NCBI RefSeq assembly: GCF_014805625.2
Contig: NW_023998414.1
Location: forward strand, 13,564,525 to 13,628,524
Length of the DNA: 64,000 bases
DNA from: Glossina fuscipes
Lineage: Eukaryota; Arthropoda; Insecta; Diptera; Glossinidae
Reading direction: 5' to 3'
In this document: positions 12,470-23,575 of the stretch, in pieces
Numbering within the stretch: position 1 is the stretch's first letter
How the letters are laid out: each line of letters begins with the position of its first letter
Made by a program: the position numbers and the translations under genes
Notes under the pieces: model-generated
Databases searched by the model: none
What the model was told of the DNA's origin: nothing
Seen by the model: the letters and a program-made list of their open reading frames with translations, nothing else

Positions 12470-12785
12470 CAAAGTAATTATTCGTATAACGACTTTCCAA
12501 GAGAAGGCGTCATATAGAACGTGGTTGAAAAGATTGTCCCGACGACCCGAGCCATATTCAATAGGTTTTGTCGTTAAAATTGCGCAAAAATTGCAGTCTG
12601 TAGATTGAGCACAGAAAAACATGATCGATGGGACAGACAGACGGACAGGCAAACTTAGATGGATTCAGAAAGTGATTCTGCATCGATAGGCGTACTGAAA
12701 ATCGACTCTTTTTGATTGTTGCACAAATGTACACAAAGTTAATATACCCTTGTACCACAAGCGGTGTAAGATATAATGATTGATG
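12470..12785 (+). mobile_element. R1 dispersed repeat copy
   Basis: Carries TTATTCGTATAACGACTTTCC, TCATATAGAACGTGG, CCGACGACCCGAGCC, GCAGTCTGTAGATTGAGCAC, GGGACAGACAGACGGACAGG, the hairpin GATTCAGAAAGTGATTCTGCATCGAT, and the 3' end TTAATATACCCTTGTACCACAAGCGGTGTAAGATATAAT. Minus-strand open frames here are shadows of the repeat. Confidence 0.72.
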
Positions 12786-12839
12786 ATTCAATAACTGGGA
12801 TATATTTAGTTTAGGTCCAGATATTGGAAACATGACGTT

Positions 12840-13064
12840 TCACACCTTATAGACACCACCTGAACTCGCACCAGCTAAAGTAGCTTGCAATGTGTCTTCG
12901 ACTGTCCTCAGGGTCTCCCTTGCAATGGAAAATGAAGACATTCTTGCAATTTGATTAGAAAAATGAAGTAGTTTTTGCAAATTTTCTCCACATTTGATTC
13001 TTTTAGTTTCTTTTGATATCAATGGCATCCTTTCATTGTAACTTGTCTTAGGCTCAAGTAACAT
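12840..13064 (-). other. Unassigned coding-like fragment, 73 codons
   Basis: An open minus-strand frame with balanced amino-acid use, unlike the poly-N/K/F/Y frames around it. It includes KRIKCGENLQKLLHFSNQ and ARETLRTVEDTLQATLAG and ends SSGGVYK. The last codons read AAG|GTGTGA on the minus strand, a fair 5' splice-site match, so an exon end near 12847 is possible. No pyrimidine tract is visible upstream, so an acceptor is unlikely; a first exon or a transposon scrap are the alternatives. I recognise no family. It begins about 55 bases beyond the R1 copy at 12470-12785. Confidence 0.22.
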
Positions 13065-14284
13065 GAAAACACTTTTTAAAAGTCTAAAGTCCTTTATTTT
13101 TATATGTTTTGTTTTATTTTTTCTTTTTGTTTATTTTTTTTTTTTGCATTTATAATTAAAATTCAGTTAAATGTCAGTGTACATACTATGCACTGTATGA
13201 ATACAATTCAGAAACTGTGTCCTTCTATTTATTTATTTATATTTTATCTTAAGTGTGTGATCCTTTTGTCAAAGCTTCGTACATGATGTACATGATGCAT
13301 ATATATATATATATATATATATATGGGTAGATGTAATATGTGTATGGGTGTATTGCTTTGTAATTTGTTTATTTCAGTCTATACTATTGTGCCTTTATAT
13401 CTCTAATATAAAAAGTTGAAAATACATAGACATTTCATTAATTTTAATGAGGAAAACATATAAACTCAGAAAATAAATAGTTTGTCTACATACGGTTACA
13501 TAAAAAGAAATGAAAAAAAAAAAAAAAAAAAAAACTACACATTCGTCAAATTTTGAATAATCACTAGCTAGACTATATAATACATCAGGCGTATTATTTG
13601 TTAAATCATTTTGTATGCCTGTAGATAAACCTCGGCCTCACCACTGTACACAGTCGCCGCGAAGGACACATGCAACCGAAATTTTTATCCCTTTTTCTAT
13701 CTATGCCACTGCAAGAGCACTTTAAATGCATACGTGTTACATATAAAATGATGCGTTCATTAGCGAATTTTATTTATTTTTATTTATATAAAAAAGTTTT
13801 AGACAGTTCGCTTCATCCCGTCTCCTCTTGTCACCGATGTGAACCACATCAGAAAAATGCACGAAACACGATCATGACCACCAAAATACATCAATACAGT
13901 AACTATGACCCTAAACCCATACGGTAGTAAATATATCATAGTTTAACTATATTTCCGCGCATCTACACATACATGTTTATTGAGTTTACGGACAGCATAA
14001 TCAATTTATTGCAATCCTTATCACCGAGTGATTATGAAAGAACGCTACGAAAAGACATACGATGTTGTGAGTTCTTAACAAAGAACCGACGAGTTATGTA
14101 GAAAAGAGGAATAAGTGTTTTCTGCGAATCGTCATAGCAATATTTGACATCGCTTTATCATATGATCACTTTTCTTGCTCTTGTCAATAAATAAGGAATA
14201 TACTTAACTCTGCTGATAGCGTGGAGCACTGTGAAGAACGATCATATTTATGGACGGTATCGCAAGATAATTAGATCGTACATC
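13065..14284. other. AT-rich non-coding, no gene seen
   Basis: Contains a (TA)13 tract at 13299-13324 and an A20 run near 13514-13533. The open frame at 13670-13927 shows no family features. Confidence 0.5.
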
Positions 14285-14600
14285 ACATATGCATTGTTCG
14301 GATGTATGCAGCAACCATACTTGCGGGGCTTGCGATAAGGCCGCCTTTTTATTATGCCGATCGGTTCAAAATCACTTTCTGAATCGATCTAAATTTGACT
14401 GTCTGCTTGTGCATGTTGTTCTCTTATGTTCACCCCATAGGCCGCAATTTTTGTGACATTCTGATGCAATTTGATACGTGGATGTGCTTTGGCCCAATGA
14501 ACAATGCTTCGGATCCGACCACTTTTTCGACCAACGTCTTATTTTGTACAATCATTATATTAATAATTGTAGAGTGCTGTAGGGTATTCAATGATAGACT
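14285..14600 (-). mobile_element. R1 dispersed repeat copy, minus orientation
   Basis: Read on the minus strand it has an ATAATTATTAATATAATG segment, GTCGAAAAAGTGGTCGGATCC, AATTGCATCAGAATGTCAC, AGATCGATTCAGAAAGTGAT with the paired arm degraded, and CTGCATACATCCGAACAATGC at the 3' side. The plus-strand open frame at 14395-14604 is a shadow. Confidence 0.65.
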
Positions 14601-15167
14601 ATGATTCACTATAGTGTTTGTGTTTAATTTTATTTTAGATTATGGATTACTTCGACTCTTGCATACTTGGACATAGAAGAGTTAATCTGATGAGGTCTAT
14701 AAGGCTTGACCGTATATATAACACTCAAATTGAAATTAAGTTTGAAATAAAATTTTATCGTATTAGGCAAATTAAAAAAAAAAAACCAATGCATTTAATT
14801 GCAAGTAATTGAAATAAGTTTGTATTCACATTTTCGCATGTTCCTTAGTTCAGTTTATAAGTCCTGGTATAGAAGCCCTCAAATAAGATTCAACGACCTA
14901 AACAAGTATTTTTTTGAAAAAAAAAAAAAAAAAAATTTTTTTGTTTTAATTGAAAAAAAAAAAATGTGTTTATTCGTTAACGAAAGTATGTTTAAAAGTG
15001 GTGTATGTGCCGCTAGAGGGTAGCGTGATACCCTGCAAAGAAACAAGAAGCAATATTTGTTTGACTTGTAACTCAGAACTTAGTACCGTCAAGCTTACTA
15101 CTTACATTGCTTAGATTTGCGTAATGTGCGTTCATAATAAATTTTATTTATCTTTTCTTTTTTGCAG

Positions 15168-15193
15168 ATTCGTGGTATGCACTTATATTGGAG
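15168..15193 (+). other. Candidate 26-nt micro-exon
   Basis: A textbook acceptor, a pyrimidine-rich TTTATCTTTTCTTTTTTGCAG, ends at 15167. A near-perfect donor, GAG|GTAAGT, starts at 15194. The 26 bases between begin ATTCGTGG and end TTGGAG. All three frames are open, reading IRGMHLYW, FVVCTYIG or SWYALILE, so the phase cannot be told. Both splice sites are seen directly; that they are used is inference. A micro-exon inside a very long intron would fit the otherwise gene-free window. No host gene can be named. Confidence 0.45.
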
Positions 15194-15851
15194 GTAAGTT
15201 GCTATTGACAACTTTCTTATTGGGCATTGCATTTTGAATGCATTGATCAATTGAACGAATGATATATTTGTTAATCGTCAGACCAATTAATAGCATTTTT
15301 ATGATCAAAGCAAAGCATTGCGTACGCATTGGTATGCATCACTAAAAATCGATTTTTATATAATTTATTCACTTTGAAGCACTTAGGCTTTCTGGCCTTT
15401 GATAAACTCCGCAAGTAAGGAAAATCTAAATGAAATTTAACCAATACTTCAGATATAATGCTAAGCAAATACAAACGAAACTCTACCAATGACTTTAACC
15501 AAAGTTATTTCGAATTTATTGTCCTAAATATTGATCAAAGACTTATTACTATTCCGTATCAGGACATTTCAAAAGCTAAGAGTTCTCAAAAATTCCACTT
15601 AATGTGCATAAACAGACACACATGCACAGATACATTTCCATACAATATTTATTTATGCATAAACATAATTCGCTTGCCATTTAAAAATTGTACACTTAAA
15701 AATCCAAGTACCACTACATGTTTCACACAAAAAAATGCTATTAATACATAAAACAAATATCGAGTGCTCGTTAATAATAGTAATAATATGTAAGGACAAA
15801 ATTGAAGGCAAACAAAAAAAAAAAAAAAAATTGACTAAATGACGAATAAAC

Positions 15852-15878
15852 GAATGAATGAATGAATGAATGAATGAA
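15852..15878. repeat. (GAAT)n microsatellite
   Basis: About six to seven GAAT units, flanked by poly-A runs at 15814-15830 and 15890-15906. Confidence 0.93.
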
Positions 15879-16337
15879 AGAAGTAAAGCAAAAAAAAAAA
15901 AAAAAAATCATGAACTTCCCTTCGATTTTCAAATAATAGCAAAAATAACACAAATAAAATGTTTCTGTAAGTGTATGTGCGACCACGATTACGTAGTTTA
16001 GTGCAAGGATATATATAACAAGTTAATGGTAAAAAAAAAAAAAAAAAAAAACAACAACATTTTTGTGGCTTCCTGGCTAAAGAGAAATAAAGAAAAAATT
16101 GTTAGTGACAATATTGGAACAAAAGTTGCAAAAAACGCAAACATTTTTATATCTACCGACTGCACTTTAAATAGGGGCTGACAAACCGGGATAGCATGAT
16201 AAAGAGATGTAACGAGAAACGATTGCAAAGGTTGACAGAGAGACAGTGAGAAACAGACAGAGAAGGAAAGAAAGAAATAAATAGGAAGTGAGAAAGAGAC
16301 AGAAAATAAATTTAGTTTACTCAGCTAGGCTCTGACG

Positions 16338-16340
<3 letters not shown>

Positions 16341-16384
<44 letters not shown>
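16341..16384. repeat. (AT)22 microsatellite
   Basis: Uninterrupted AT run followed by GTATATATGTATA variants. Confidence 0.97.
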
Positions 16385-16396
<12 letters not shown>

Positions 16397-16875
16397 AAAT
16401 TCTTTCATATATTTATGTATGAATATAGAAACACAGATACGTATGCGTACGCGATTAGTTTAGAGCCACAAATGATACTACATGAATATCTATTCATTTA
16501 TATATGTATGCATGTGTAACCGGATGTCAATAAAATGTTTAACACAATGCATTTGAAATGTGGTAAAAAAAAAAAGAAAAAAAAGAAGAGAATAAAGGAT
16601 AACTAAAAATATTGATTTGTGTCACACACAATATATAAACACCTACACAGTATTTATTACATTGAATGATTTGACAAGTCTTGCTATATACTTCCCTTTT
16701 TTTTCTTTTTGATTTTTTTCTAAAGTCTGCTAATTTTTAAATAGGATTTTGACTAATATTTTTACTCTCTGCTAATGGTTTCTATTAACTTGTACTACGT
16801 AATCATTTTAAAGAATAAATTAATTGTAGTCAAAATCATAGTGTTTATTAAAAAAAAAAAAAAAAAAAAAAAAAA

Positions 16876-16975
16876 NNNNNNNNNNNNNNNNNNNNNNNNN
16901 NNNNNNNNNNNNNNNNNNNNNNNNNNNNNNNNNNNNNNNNNNNNNNNNNNNNNNNNNNNNNNNNNNNNNNNNNNN
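16876..16975. other. Assembly gap, 100 N
   Basis: Exactly 100 N follow a poly-A run at 16850-16875. A round-number gap inside a homopolymer points to a scaffold join of nominal size. Open frames crossing it are meaningless. Confidence 0.99.
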
Positions 16976-17324
16976 GTTAAAAAAGGATGCATTCATTTTT
17001 TCTTTTTTTTTTTGAACATCTCCACAGTACGATTATTTGTTTTCAAAGACATGTTCTTTGGCGAGGTAAACTATTTTTGTGAAAAATTGATTTAAAACAC
17101 AAAAAAAAAATACTGTATAGATTTGTTGTTGTTTGATAAATAAAAAAAAAAAAAGATAAGATGTTTTCAAAGCTTTTTTTTAATATTTTTCTTCTCCTTC
17201 GATAATTAAAAATCAATCTAGAGCAAATAGTAATAATGTAACAAATTTTTGTATAACTTGTTATTTGGTTAGTTTGCTTTCACATAAACTAACTATAACA
17301 TAAAAGTACCATTAAATATGCTGC

Positions 17325-17615
17325 GTCACCCTTCAGTTATTCATATAACGATATTTCGAAATAAAACTTTATATGGGGATTGGCTATAAAAGTATTTCAA
17401 TTAAATTCATTTGCAATAGAGTTCATCTAAGTGTACGAAATTGGGTCAAAATGTATTAAAAATTGTTATCTATAGATTGAACACAAACACATATACGGAA
17501 AGACATCAAACAGACGGACGGATGGACGGATGGACATGATATGAAAGATTAATCATCCTTAGCTGCTTCTGGATGTCACATATGCCTTGTGCCAAAAGTA
17601 GCGTAGCGTGAATGT
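17325..17615 (+). mobile_element. R1 dispersed repeat copy, decayed
   Basis: Shows CAGTTATTCATATAACGATATTTC, TTATATGGGG, GTACGAAATTGGGTCAAAATGT, ATCTATAGATTGAACACAAACA, the CAGACGGACGGATGGACGGATGGACAT tract, and TGCTTCTGGATGTCACATATGC then CCTTGTGCCAAAAGTAGCGTAG. The hairpin is degraded. Confidence 0.68.
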
Positions 17616-17864
17616 TGAAGAAAACTTGCGCATGTCGTACCTTATCAGAAGTAGTATGTAGGAAATGTTTTTTTTTTTTAAGTTAAAACAACAATGATTT
17701 TAAAATTAACGCTAAAGTGTCTCAAAAAAACCGAAAAATTTTAAAAATCGAAAATTTAAGTGGAAACGGATCGCCTCTTGTGCCTCAACAATAATGTTTT
17801 ATAATGTAATACTACACAAATACACTTGGTCCCGGCCCACTGTTAAATAGTCTTCATTAGCCTA

Positions 17865-18000
17865 TAGTTATTCATATAGCGACTTTTTACCATAAGCCGT
17901 TATATGGGGTGTAGTTGGGAACTCATACGATCCGCATCAATTTCTCCTGGGGCATAATATATCGGTGTACCAAATTGCATCAAAATATCTTGAAAATTGC

Positions 18001-18002
<2 letters not shown>
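17865..18002 (+). mobile_element. R1 dispersed repeat, 3' half missing
   Basis: Carries TAGTTATTCATATAGCGACTTTT, CATAAGCCGTTATATGGGGTG, GTGTACCAAATTGCATC and AAAATATCTTGAAAATTGCGG. It then stops abruptly at a (CT)n tract. The copy lies about 250 bp from the previous one in the same orientation. Confidence 0.7.

Positions 18003-18034
<32 letters not shown>
18003..18034. repeat. (CT)16 microsatellite
   Basis: Starts exactly where the preceding R1 copy breaks off, in place of the R1 segment that follows AAAATTGCG. Confidence 0.96.
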
Positions 18035-18036
<2 letters not shown>

Positions 18037-18434
18037 GTTTTTTGCATACTTCTATGATGTAGAGTATGATAAAGTTCTGATATACAATTATTTTTAATTT
18101 TTTTTTAAATTTTACGTATCTTCACAAGAATTGCATAAAAATATTGCGAAATTATTTTCTCCTATTTTTTATTAGTTTTCCTTTTATATTGTTGTATAAT
18201 CTGTATACCTTCGAATACCAAAGACTCATAAAATCAATTTGATATTTGCTTTTAAATGCCTTTTGATTTTCTATGAATTTTCTTGCAGTAAGTTTGTTAG
18301 CTTTGCTCTATGAACGATTATTAAAGAATATTAACAAACACACATACTTAGTTCATTTACACTGATTCATATTCTCAGAGAATATCGAATTTTAATAAAA
18401 TACCTTTGCATTTACGTAGTTTAGGATCTCTCTC

Positions 18435-18435
<1 letters not shown>

Positions 18436-18460
<25 letters not shown>
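18436..18460. repeat. (GT)12 microsatellite
   Basis: Uninterrupted TG units preceded by a short CT run at 18427-18435. Confidence 0.95.
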
Positions 18461-18467
<7 letters not shown>

Positions 18468-18667
18468 TTGTGTAAGCACATGTCAAGCAAGACCATGTAC
18501 AAGCGAATGATCCTAATTAAATAATTCCTTTTGTAACTAAAACGAAGGATATTTATTAAATTTCCTCCTCTATGTTTACGGATCTAAGTGCTATGCAAGT
18601 GTTTATCTTGATAGATATTTTAAAAGTCAGAAAAGCGTTAAGTCATAAACTAATTCAATTTTTCGGT

Positions 18668-18710
<43 letters not shown>
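18668..18710. repeat. TA microsatellite with one G
   Basis: TA run interrupted by GTATATAT; the open frame across it is not a gene. Confidence 0.95.
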
Positions 18711-18944
18711 GTATATTTATTTCTAAGCCGAGGGTTATAGATAGAAAACTGTTACCGTAAATGATGCTTTCGTAACCTTAACGTGTATAGATGTATAAAA
18801 ACACCTAACTAACCTATCAACGAACTCGTTTCATTCATTGTATTCTCGAGCTGTTATAATATAACGCGTAGCCCTAAGCATATTCAAAATGTATTTTTGT
18901 TAGAGTTGGCATTCATCCTACACGCCCATAATATGCGTATATAC

Positions 18945-18971
18945 ACACAAACACACACACACACACACACA
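18945..18971. repeat. (CA)n microsatellite
   Basis: CACACA run with one AAAC interruption at its start. Confidence 0.93.
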
Positions 18972-19209
18972 GTGTATTTATAATGCAAACAAACATTTGC
19001 ATTACGTGCATACACACGTAAATGCAAATATATTTTATATACACATATATACATATTAGCACACTAAAGAAAACGGTTTATAAACAATATATAAACAAAT
19101 TTTTTTATGTGTTATACTGGAAGACAAGTCAACACAGTATAAGAACTCTTCGCTCTAACGTTAAAATTGTTTTAACTATAAATACATCTCTACGTGTAAG
19201 TTCACACAT

Positions 19210-19210
19210 G

Positions 19211-19253
<43 letters not shown>
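19210..19253. repeat. (TA)21 microsatellite
   Basis: Long TA run inside a larger ATGTATATGTAT-rich context. Confidence 0.96.
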
Positions 19254-19258
<5 letters not shown>

Positions 19259-20134
19259 ATTATTTATATATCTATGAAAGTGTATTCATATGCGTATCTA
19301 TAGGTAGGTGTATATGTATGCATGCCTAGTACATATTTGAGTGCCCTTGTGAAGTCAGTTCTCCGTAACATACGAGTAACATGAATAACTTATTAGAACA
19401 AACACTGTACGAATATGCATAATTTCACCATTTTCTGGATCCTTTTATAAAATGTATACCAATTTTTTTTATTTATTTATTTTTTTTTTTTTTCAGTTTT
19501 ACTACTTTTATTTTATGCTTTCTTTATTTTTATATTTATTTTTTTTTATATATTTATATTTTTTTTTTTTTTTTTTTGTCCTATTATTTTTATTATACTG
19601 AAAACATCATCATGCATAAATACATATAAATGCGTTTTATTTCATCAAAATGTAAATTAACTTTAATACGAATTGTATTTCGGTACAAATTTAATGATGA
19701 TCTCAGTTAAGTTAACTTAATTCTAACTCTAATAATGCTGCAGAGATGATTCTTTTTTTTTTTTTTTGCTTATCTTTACGCCTTTTTGCTATTAAATAAA
19801 GCAAATTTTTCGTTTATGGAAACTTATTCAACATTATACTATACAAAAATATCCATATGAACGCGTGATATAACATATAATGAAAATTTTTTGATTTTTT
19901 CAACAATTTTTTTTATATATGCTGCTTATATAGTTTTCTTATCCGTTATTATGATATACATTCGCAAATAAGAAAATTATATTTGCTTGATGCTAAATCT
20001 CTCATGCCTATTATCGGCATCTTTAAAGATAAAGTTGCATTTGCTGATTACGATCGATTTTCTCATTGACCCTTTAGGCAGATTCTAGAAAATAAATTCC
20101 CACTAAAACTTAAGTGAAAACTTCTTAGCTAAAT

Positions 20135-20452
20135 TTGGTTTTTTTCGCCGTTACTATAGTAAGAGAATTGTTGTTTAAATCACAATTCCTGCGATTTGCA
20201 GCTTTTCGCTCGAACCGTCGCATTGCATATCATTCATTCGGATCAATCAAGTATACAGTTGCGCTGCTTTTTGGATGGATTGTCATTTCTTGTTTCCAGC
20301 AAAGTAAAATTGCATCAAATAAAACACGCGTTACACACACTATAGAGCATGCAATCAAAGAGAATGGGTGTCAAATGTTTCCTACCTCACTTAGCCATTT
20401 AATACTGCCGGTACTGTTCCCGTACCTGATAATTACAGCGATAGTCCAATAG
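20135..20452 (+). other. 105-codon open frame, no family
   Basis: The longest non-repetitive open frame in the window. It is rich in hydrophobic and basic residues and has no motif I recognise. In 64 kb one frame of this length can arise by chance, and there is no splice or promoter context to support it. I treat it as probably spurious. Confidence 0.12.
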
Positions 20453-22213
20453 TTAATTGGTTTGATTCCTTTGATTCGAGGCGTTTACAAACATTTTGCC
20501 ATAAACATACGCATAAGTACAATATCACTCGCACATCTTTTTCTTTTTTCTTACACAAAAACTGCAAAGCGTCCCAAGAGAATGTTCCTGAGTAAATTTG
20601 TGAAAACATTTTTATTTAATTGACGGTAAGGCCATTGTCAATTTTTCGGAAAACATATATAAATTTTTTTTTTTTTTTTTTATTATTGGACCTTCATAAA
20701 TATGTGGAACAAAGTGCTTTTGCGAAACTTTCTACATGAAATATCGTCCTCCAAAAAGAATAGCAGCTAAGGCAAATGGATAAGTAATAGAAAGTTCCGA
20801 ACTAATCTCTTAACCGTCAACTTCTAACTTGTCTAGCATAGAAAGTGGTTATATTTAAAAGCACAACCGTTGTGTAAATATGTGACTGAGATTTTGATTA
20901 GAAATTGTTGCCTCGCTTTATACATTTTCTTTACTTTTTTCTATTTGATGTTTCGCAATTTCGTACAAATATGCCTTTGGCAGATATAATAAGACAGCAT
21001 CTTCCTTTTGAAGAAAGCGAACGAGCGAACAAATTATTGAATGTGGAATGGCTTTTATATGGCACTGGCATTACGAACTAATAGAAAAATATAGTAAAAT
21101 GTTTATTACAATAAAAAACATATCCATAAGATATATGAAGATTTTAAACCCTCTGAACCCAACAATAGTCCAATAATTTTTATTTATGTTTTGATTAACC
21201 TTCAAGTAATATTAACTCTTGCAGGGAATGAGACATTTTCGATAAATTAATTTAAACATTTTTATTCAAAACAAGAGTGACTTGCTTTTCATGAAAAATT
21301 TAACTTTTTCATTTAAATACTCGCCAGCAATGCTTTTAAAACATCTTATATGATTCGCGGGGCTAAACGATGTATTTTAATTTTTATTAAAAATTATATT
21401 TAATCTTTTTCTCAAAGTTATTTAAAACTCTTTTTATTAATAAGAAAATAATAATAGTAGTAGTAGAAGAGCAATAGAAAAGGACTTTCAAAATCATGTT
21501 GTATCGAGACATGTATTTGACAAGTATCATGTTATAGGTGCGACTCTTGTTCATCATTTCGATTTAGTTATATTTTCATAATTTATCAATGATCAGATTA
21601 TGATTTTAAAAATCAATCATTAAAGAAATATGAAATTTTTTATTGCATTCAGAGTAGACTGCATACAATATATATATATACAGCTTTAATCACACAATCC
21701 TCTTCATCTTTGGGTCCCTAAAATCTGCAACTATTGAAATGGGAAAGTGCAGTCTAAAGCAAATCAGCAGTTAATGGCCGTCTATGAAATATTCGATGAA
21801 AGCAAATTTAAAAAAAAAAAAAAAAAAAATCAGTTATTTCCATATATTACATATTGATGATAGTCTCACAAGAAATCATAAGGAAATTAGAAATAATCAT
21901 AGCATAAGTCTCGCTCTTTTCGAGACCAGTTTTTGAGTCCATAATGACGCACCAATAATTGACAAATTGACAAAAGAACATTTAAAGTCAATATATCTTT
22001 GTTGCTTTCAAGGATGGATCGTACAGCATCTGCCAAAACACATGGCTATCATTTAACATTTGACTGCAAAGAAATCTGTACATACGTTTGTTCTTATGCC
22101 TTCAAGAGTTACTTCCAGGCATTATATAAATCTTTCTCTTTTATTTAATATTTTTTTGCACGGTTTCAATGCACTCCGTATTTAAGCGAGGGTGCACGAT
22201 AAAGTGAATTCTT

Positions 22214-22216
<3 letters not shown>

Positions 22217-22259
<43 letters not shown>
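22217..22259. repeat. (TA)21 microsatellite
   Basis: Uninterrupted. Open frames on both strands through it are repeat-derived. Confidence 0.97.
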
Positions 22260-22263
<4 letters not shown>

Positions 22264-22493
22264 CTTGTATGTGCATATATCATGGAACTGTCCATTTAGC
22301 GCAATCAGTAACAATTTCAGTGAACACAAACGCAAGCATACATACACATTCACACTTAAGTACAACTCCTTTTGTATGCTTCACAAAGTGCGCATATACT
22401 CACATAATATATTTATATACACTTTTTTTTTTTTTAAAGTATTTCGTTTTTGCTGCCATTTTGCTACTTTGTGTTGTTGCTTCTGTATATATG

Positions 22494-22516
22494 TATATAT
22501 ATATATATATATATAT
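22494..22516. repeat. (TA)11 microsatellite
   Basis: Second TA run 240 bp from the previous one, after a GTATATATG variant. Confidence 0.95.
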
Positions 22517-23394
22517 GCATGTATATAAATTTGTTAAACACTTCAGTTGCATGCGAAAGTGCATATTCGTAAACACACATGTATACATGTATATGTGCAT
22601 GAATATTAATGTAAAATACGTTATATTGTAGTTTTACTGCTCGATATAACTTTAGAAAAGTTTAATTTCATGACCTTTACATGGACTCAAGTGGTGGAAT
22701 CGAGTGTCATATGAAAAATAGAACATTTTTTTTTTTTTTTATTTTTTTTTTATTTTAATTTGCCGTCAGCCAGTTGATTGTTAGTTTTCAGATTAAATTC
22801 ACGCAATCGCGCAAAGTTGACTCAAATGTAAAAGTTTTAATGCAGAATTTTTTACGATTTTTAATATTTTACATGATTTGAAAAAAAAAATTACTTGTGA
22901 AGTAATTGAAAGATTCGCTTTTTTTACGAAAATTTGTGATATTTGAAGAAATTTTATTAATACGTAAACATGTAAACATAAACGTTTGGAAACTAGTAAC
23001 CTATTAATATCAAATATTGAATAATGACTTAAAATCTTCGGAACACATGCGAAATTTTTGGAGAATTTTTAATTTTCTAGTAACTGAGCAGTTGAGTTAA
23101 GAGGATCTTTTGTCTGTATAGGGGAAATTCGTTTCTATCTATCATTTGGTCAAAAGGTATCGGGAATCATCTATTACAGGGTCAAGCTTGTCGCCTGAAT
23201 AAAAAAGCGCTAAACTGAGTGAAGGCAAGAATTATCGTCCTTCTAATCGCTTTTTACGTTACTCATCCTCAAGATAAATCTTAAACATTAGGTTGGGAAA
23301 ATATGTCATATAGAGAACTGCCAAAGGGTTCAGGTAGAGTTGAAAGAGCATTGAGAGGTAATCGGAGAAGGATTGATTAACAATTAAATAAAAA

Positions 23395-23575
23395 TATACG
23401 GAGAGTAGATGGAGAAGTAAAAGAGAATTAAAGAAGAATCGAAGCAGTATTCTGAAAGAATCGAACCAGAATTGAGGAAAAATTGCAAAAAAATTAAATA
23501 AGATTTAAAGAAGAATTGAAAAAAAAATTGAAATGGATAAAGAGGAGACTTGAAAAGTATTTTGACGAAGAGTGC
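23395..23575 (+). repeat. Degenerate purine-rich repeat (GAAGAATTGAA-like)
   Basis: About 180 bp in which the plus strand is mostly A and G, with recurring AGAATT/GAAGAAT words and no fixed period. It resembles the larger purine satellite at 37935-38640. The minus-strand open frame is low complexity. Confidence 0.6.

Noticed and set aside
16775..17095. Open frames across 16775-17095 on both strands
   Set aside because: They run through 100 N and poly-A/T; the coding signal is empty.
22141..22631. Several overlapping open frames of 66-120 codons
   Set aside because: They depend on two TA tracts, which read as alternating I and Y, and have no conserved content.
23285..23310. TTAGGTTGGGAAAATATGTC as a mariner terminal repeat
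   Set aside because: Only the first ten bases fit; no inverted partner or transposase nearby.
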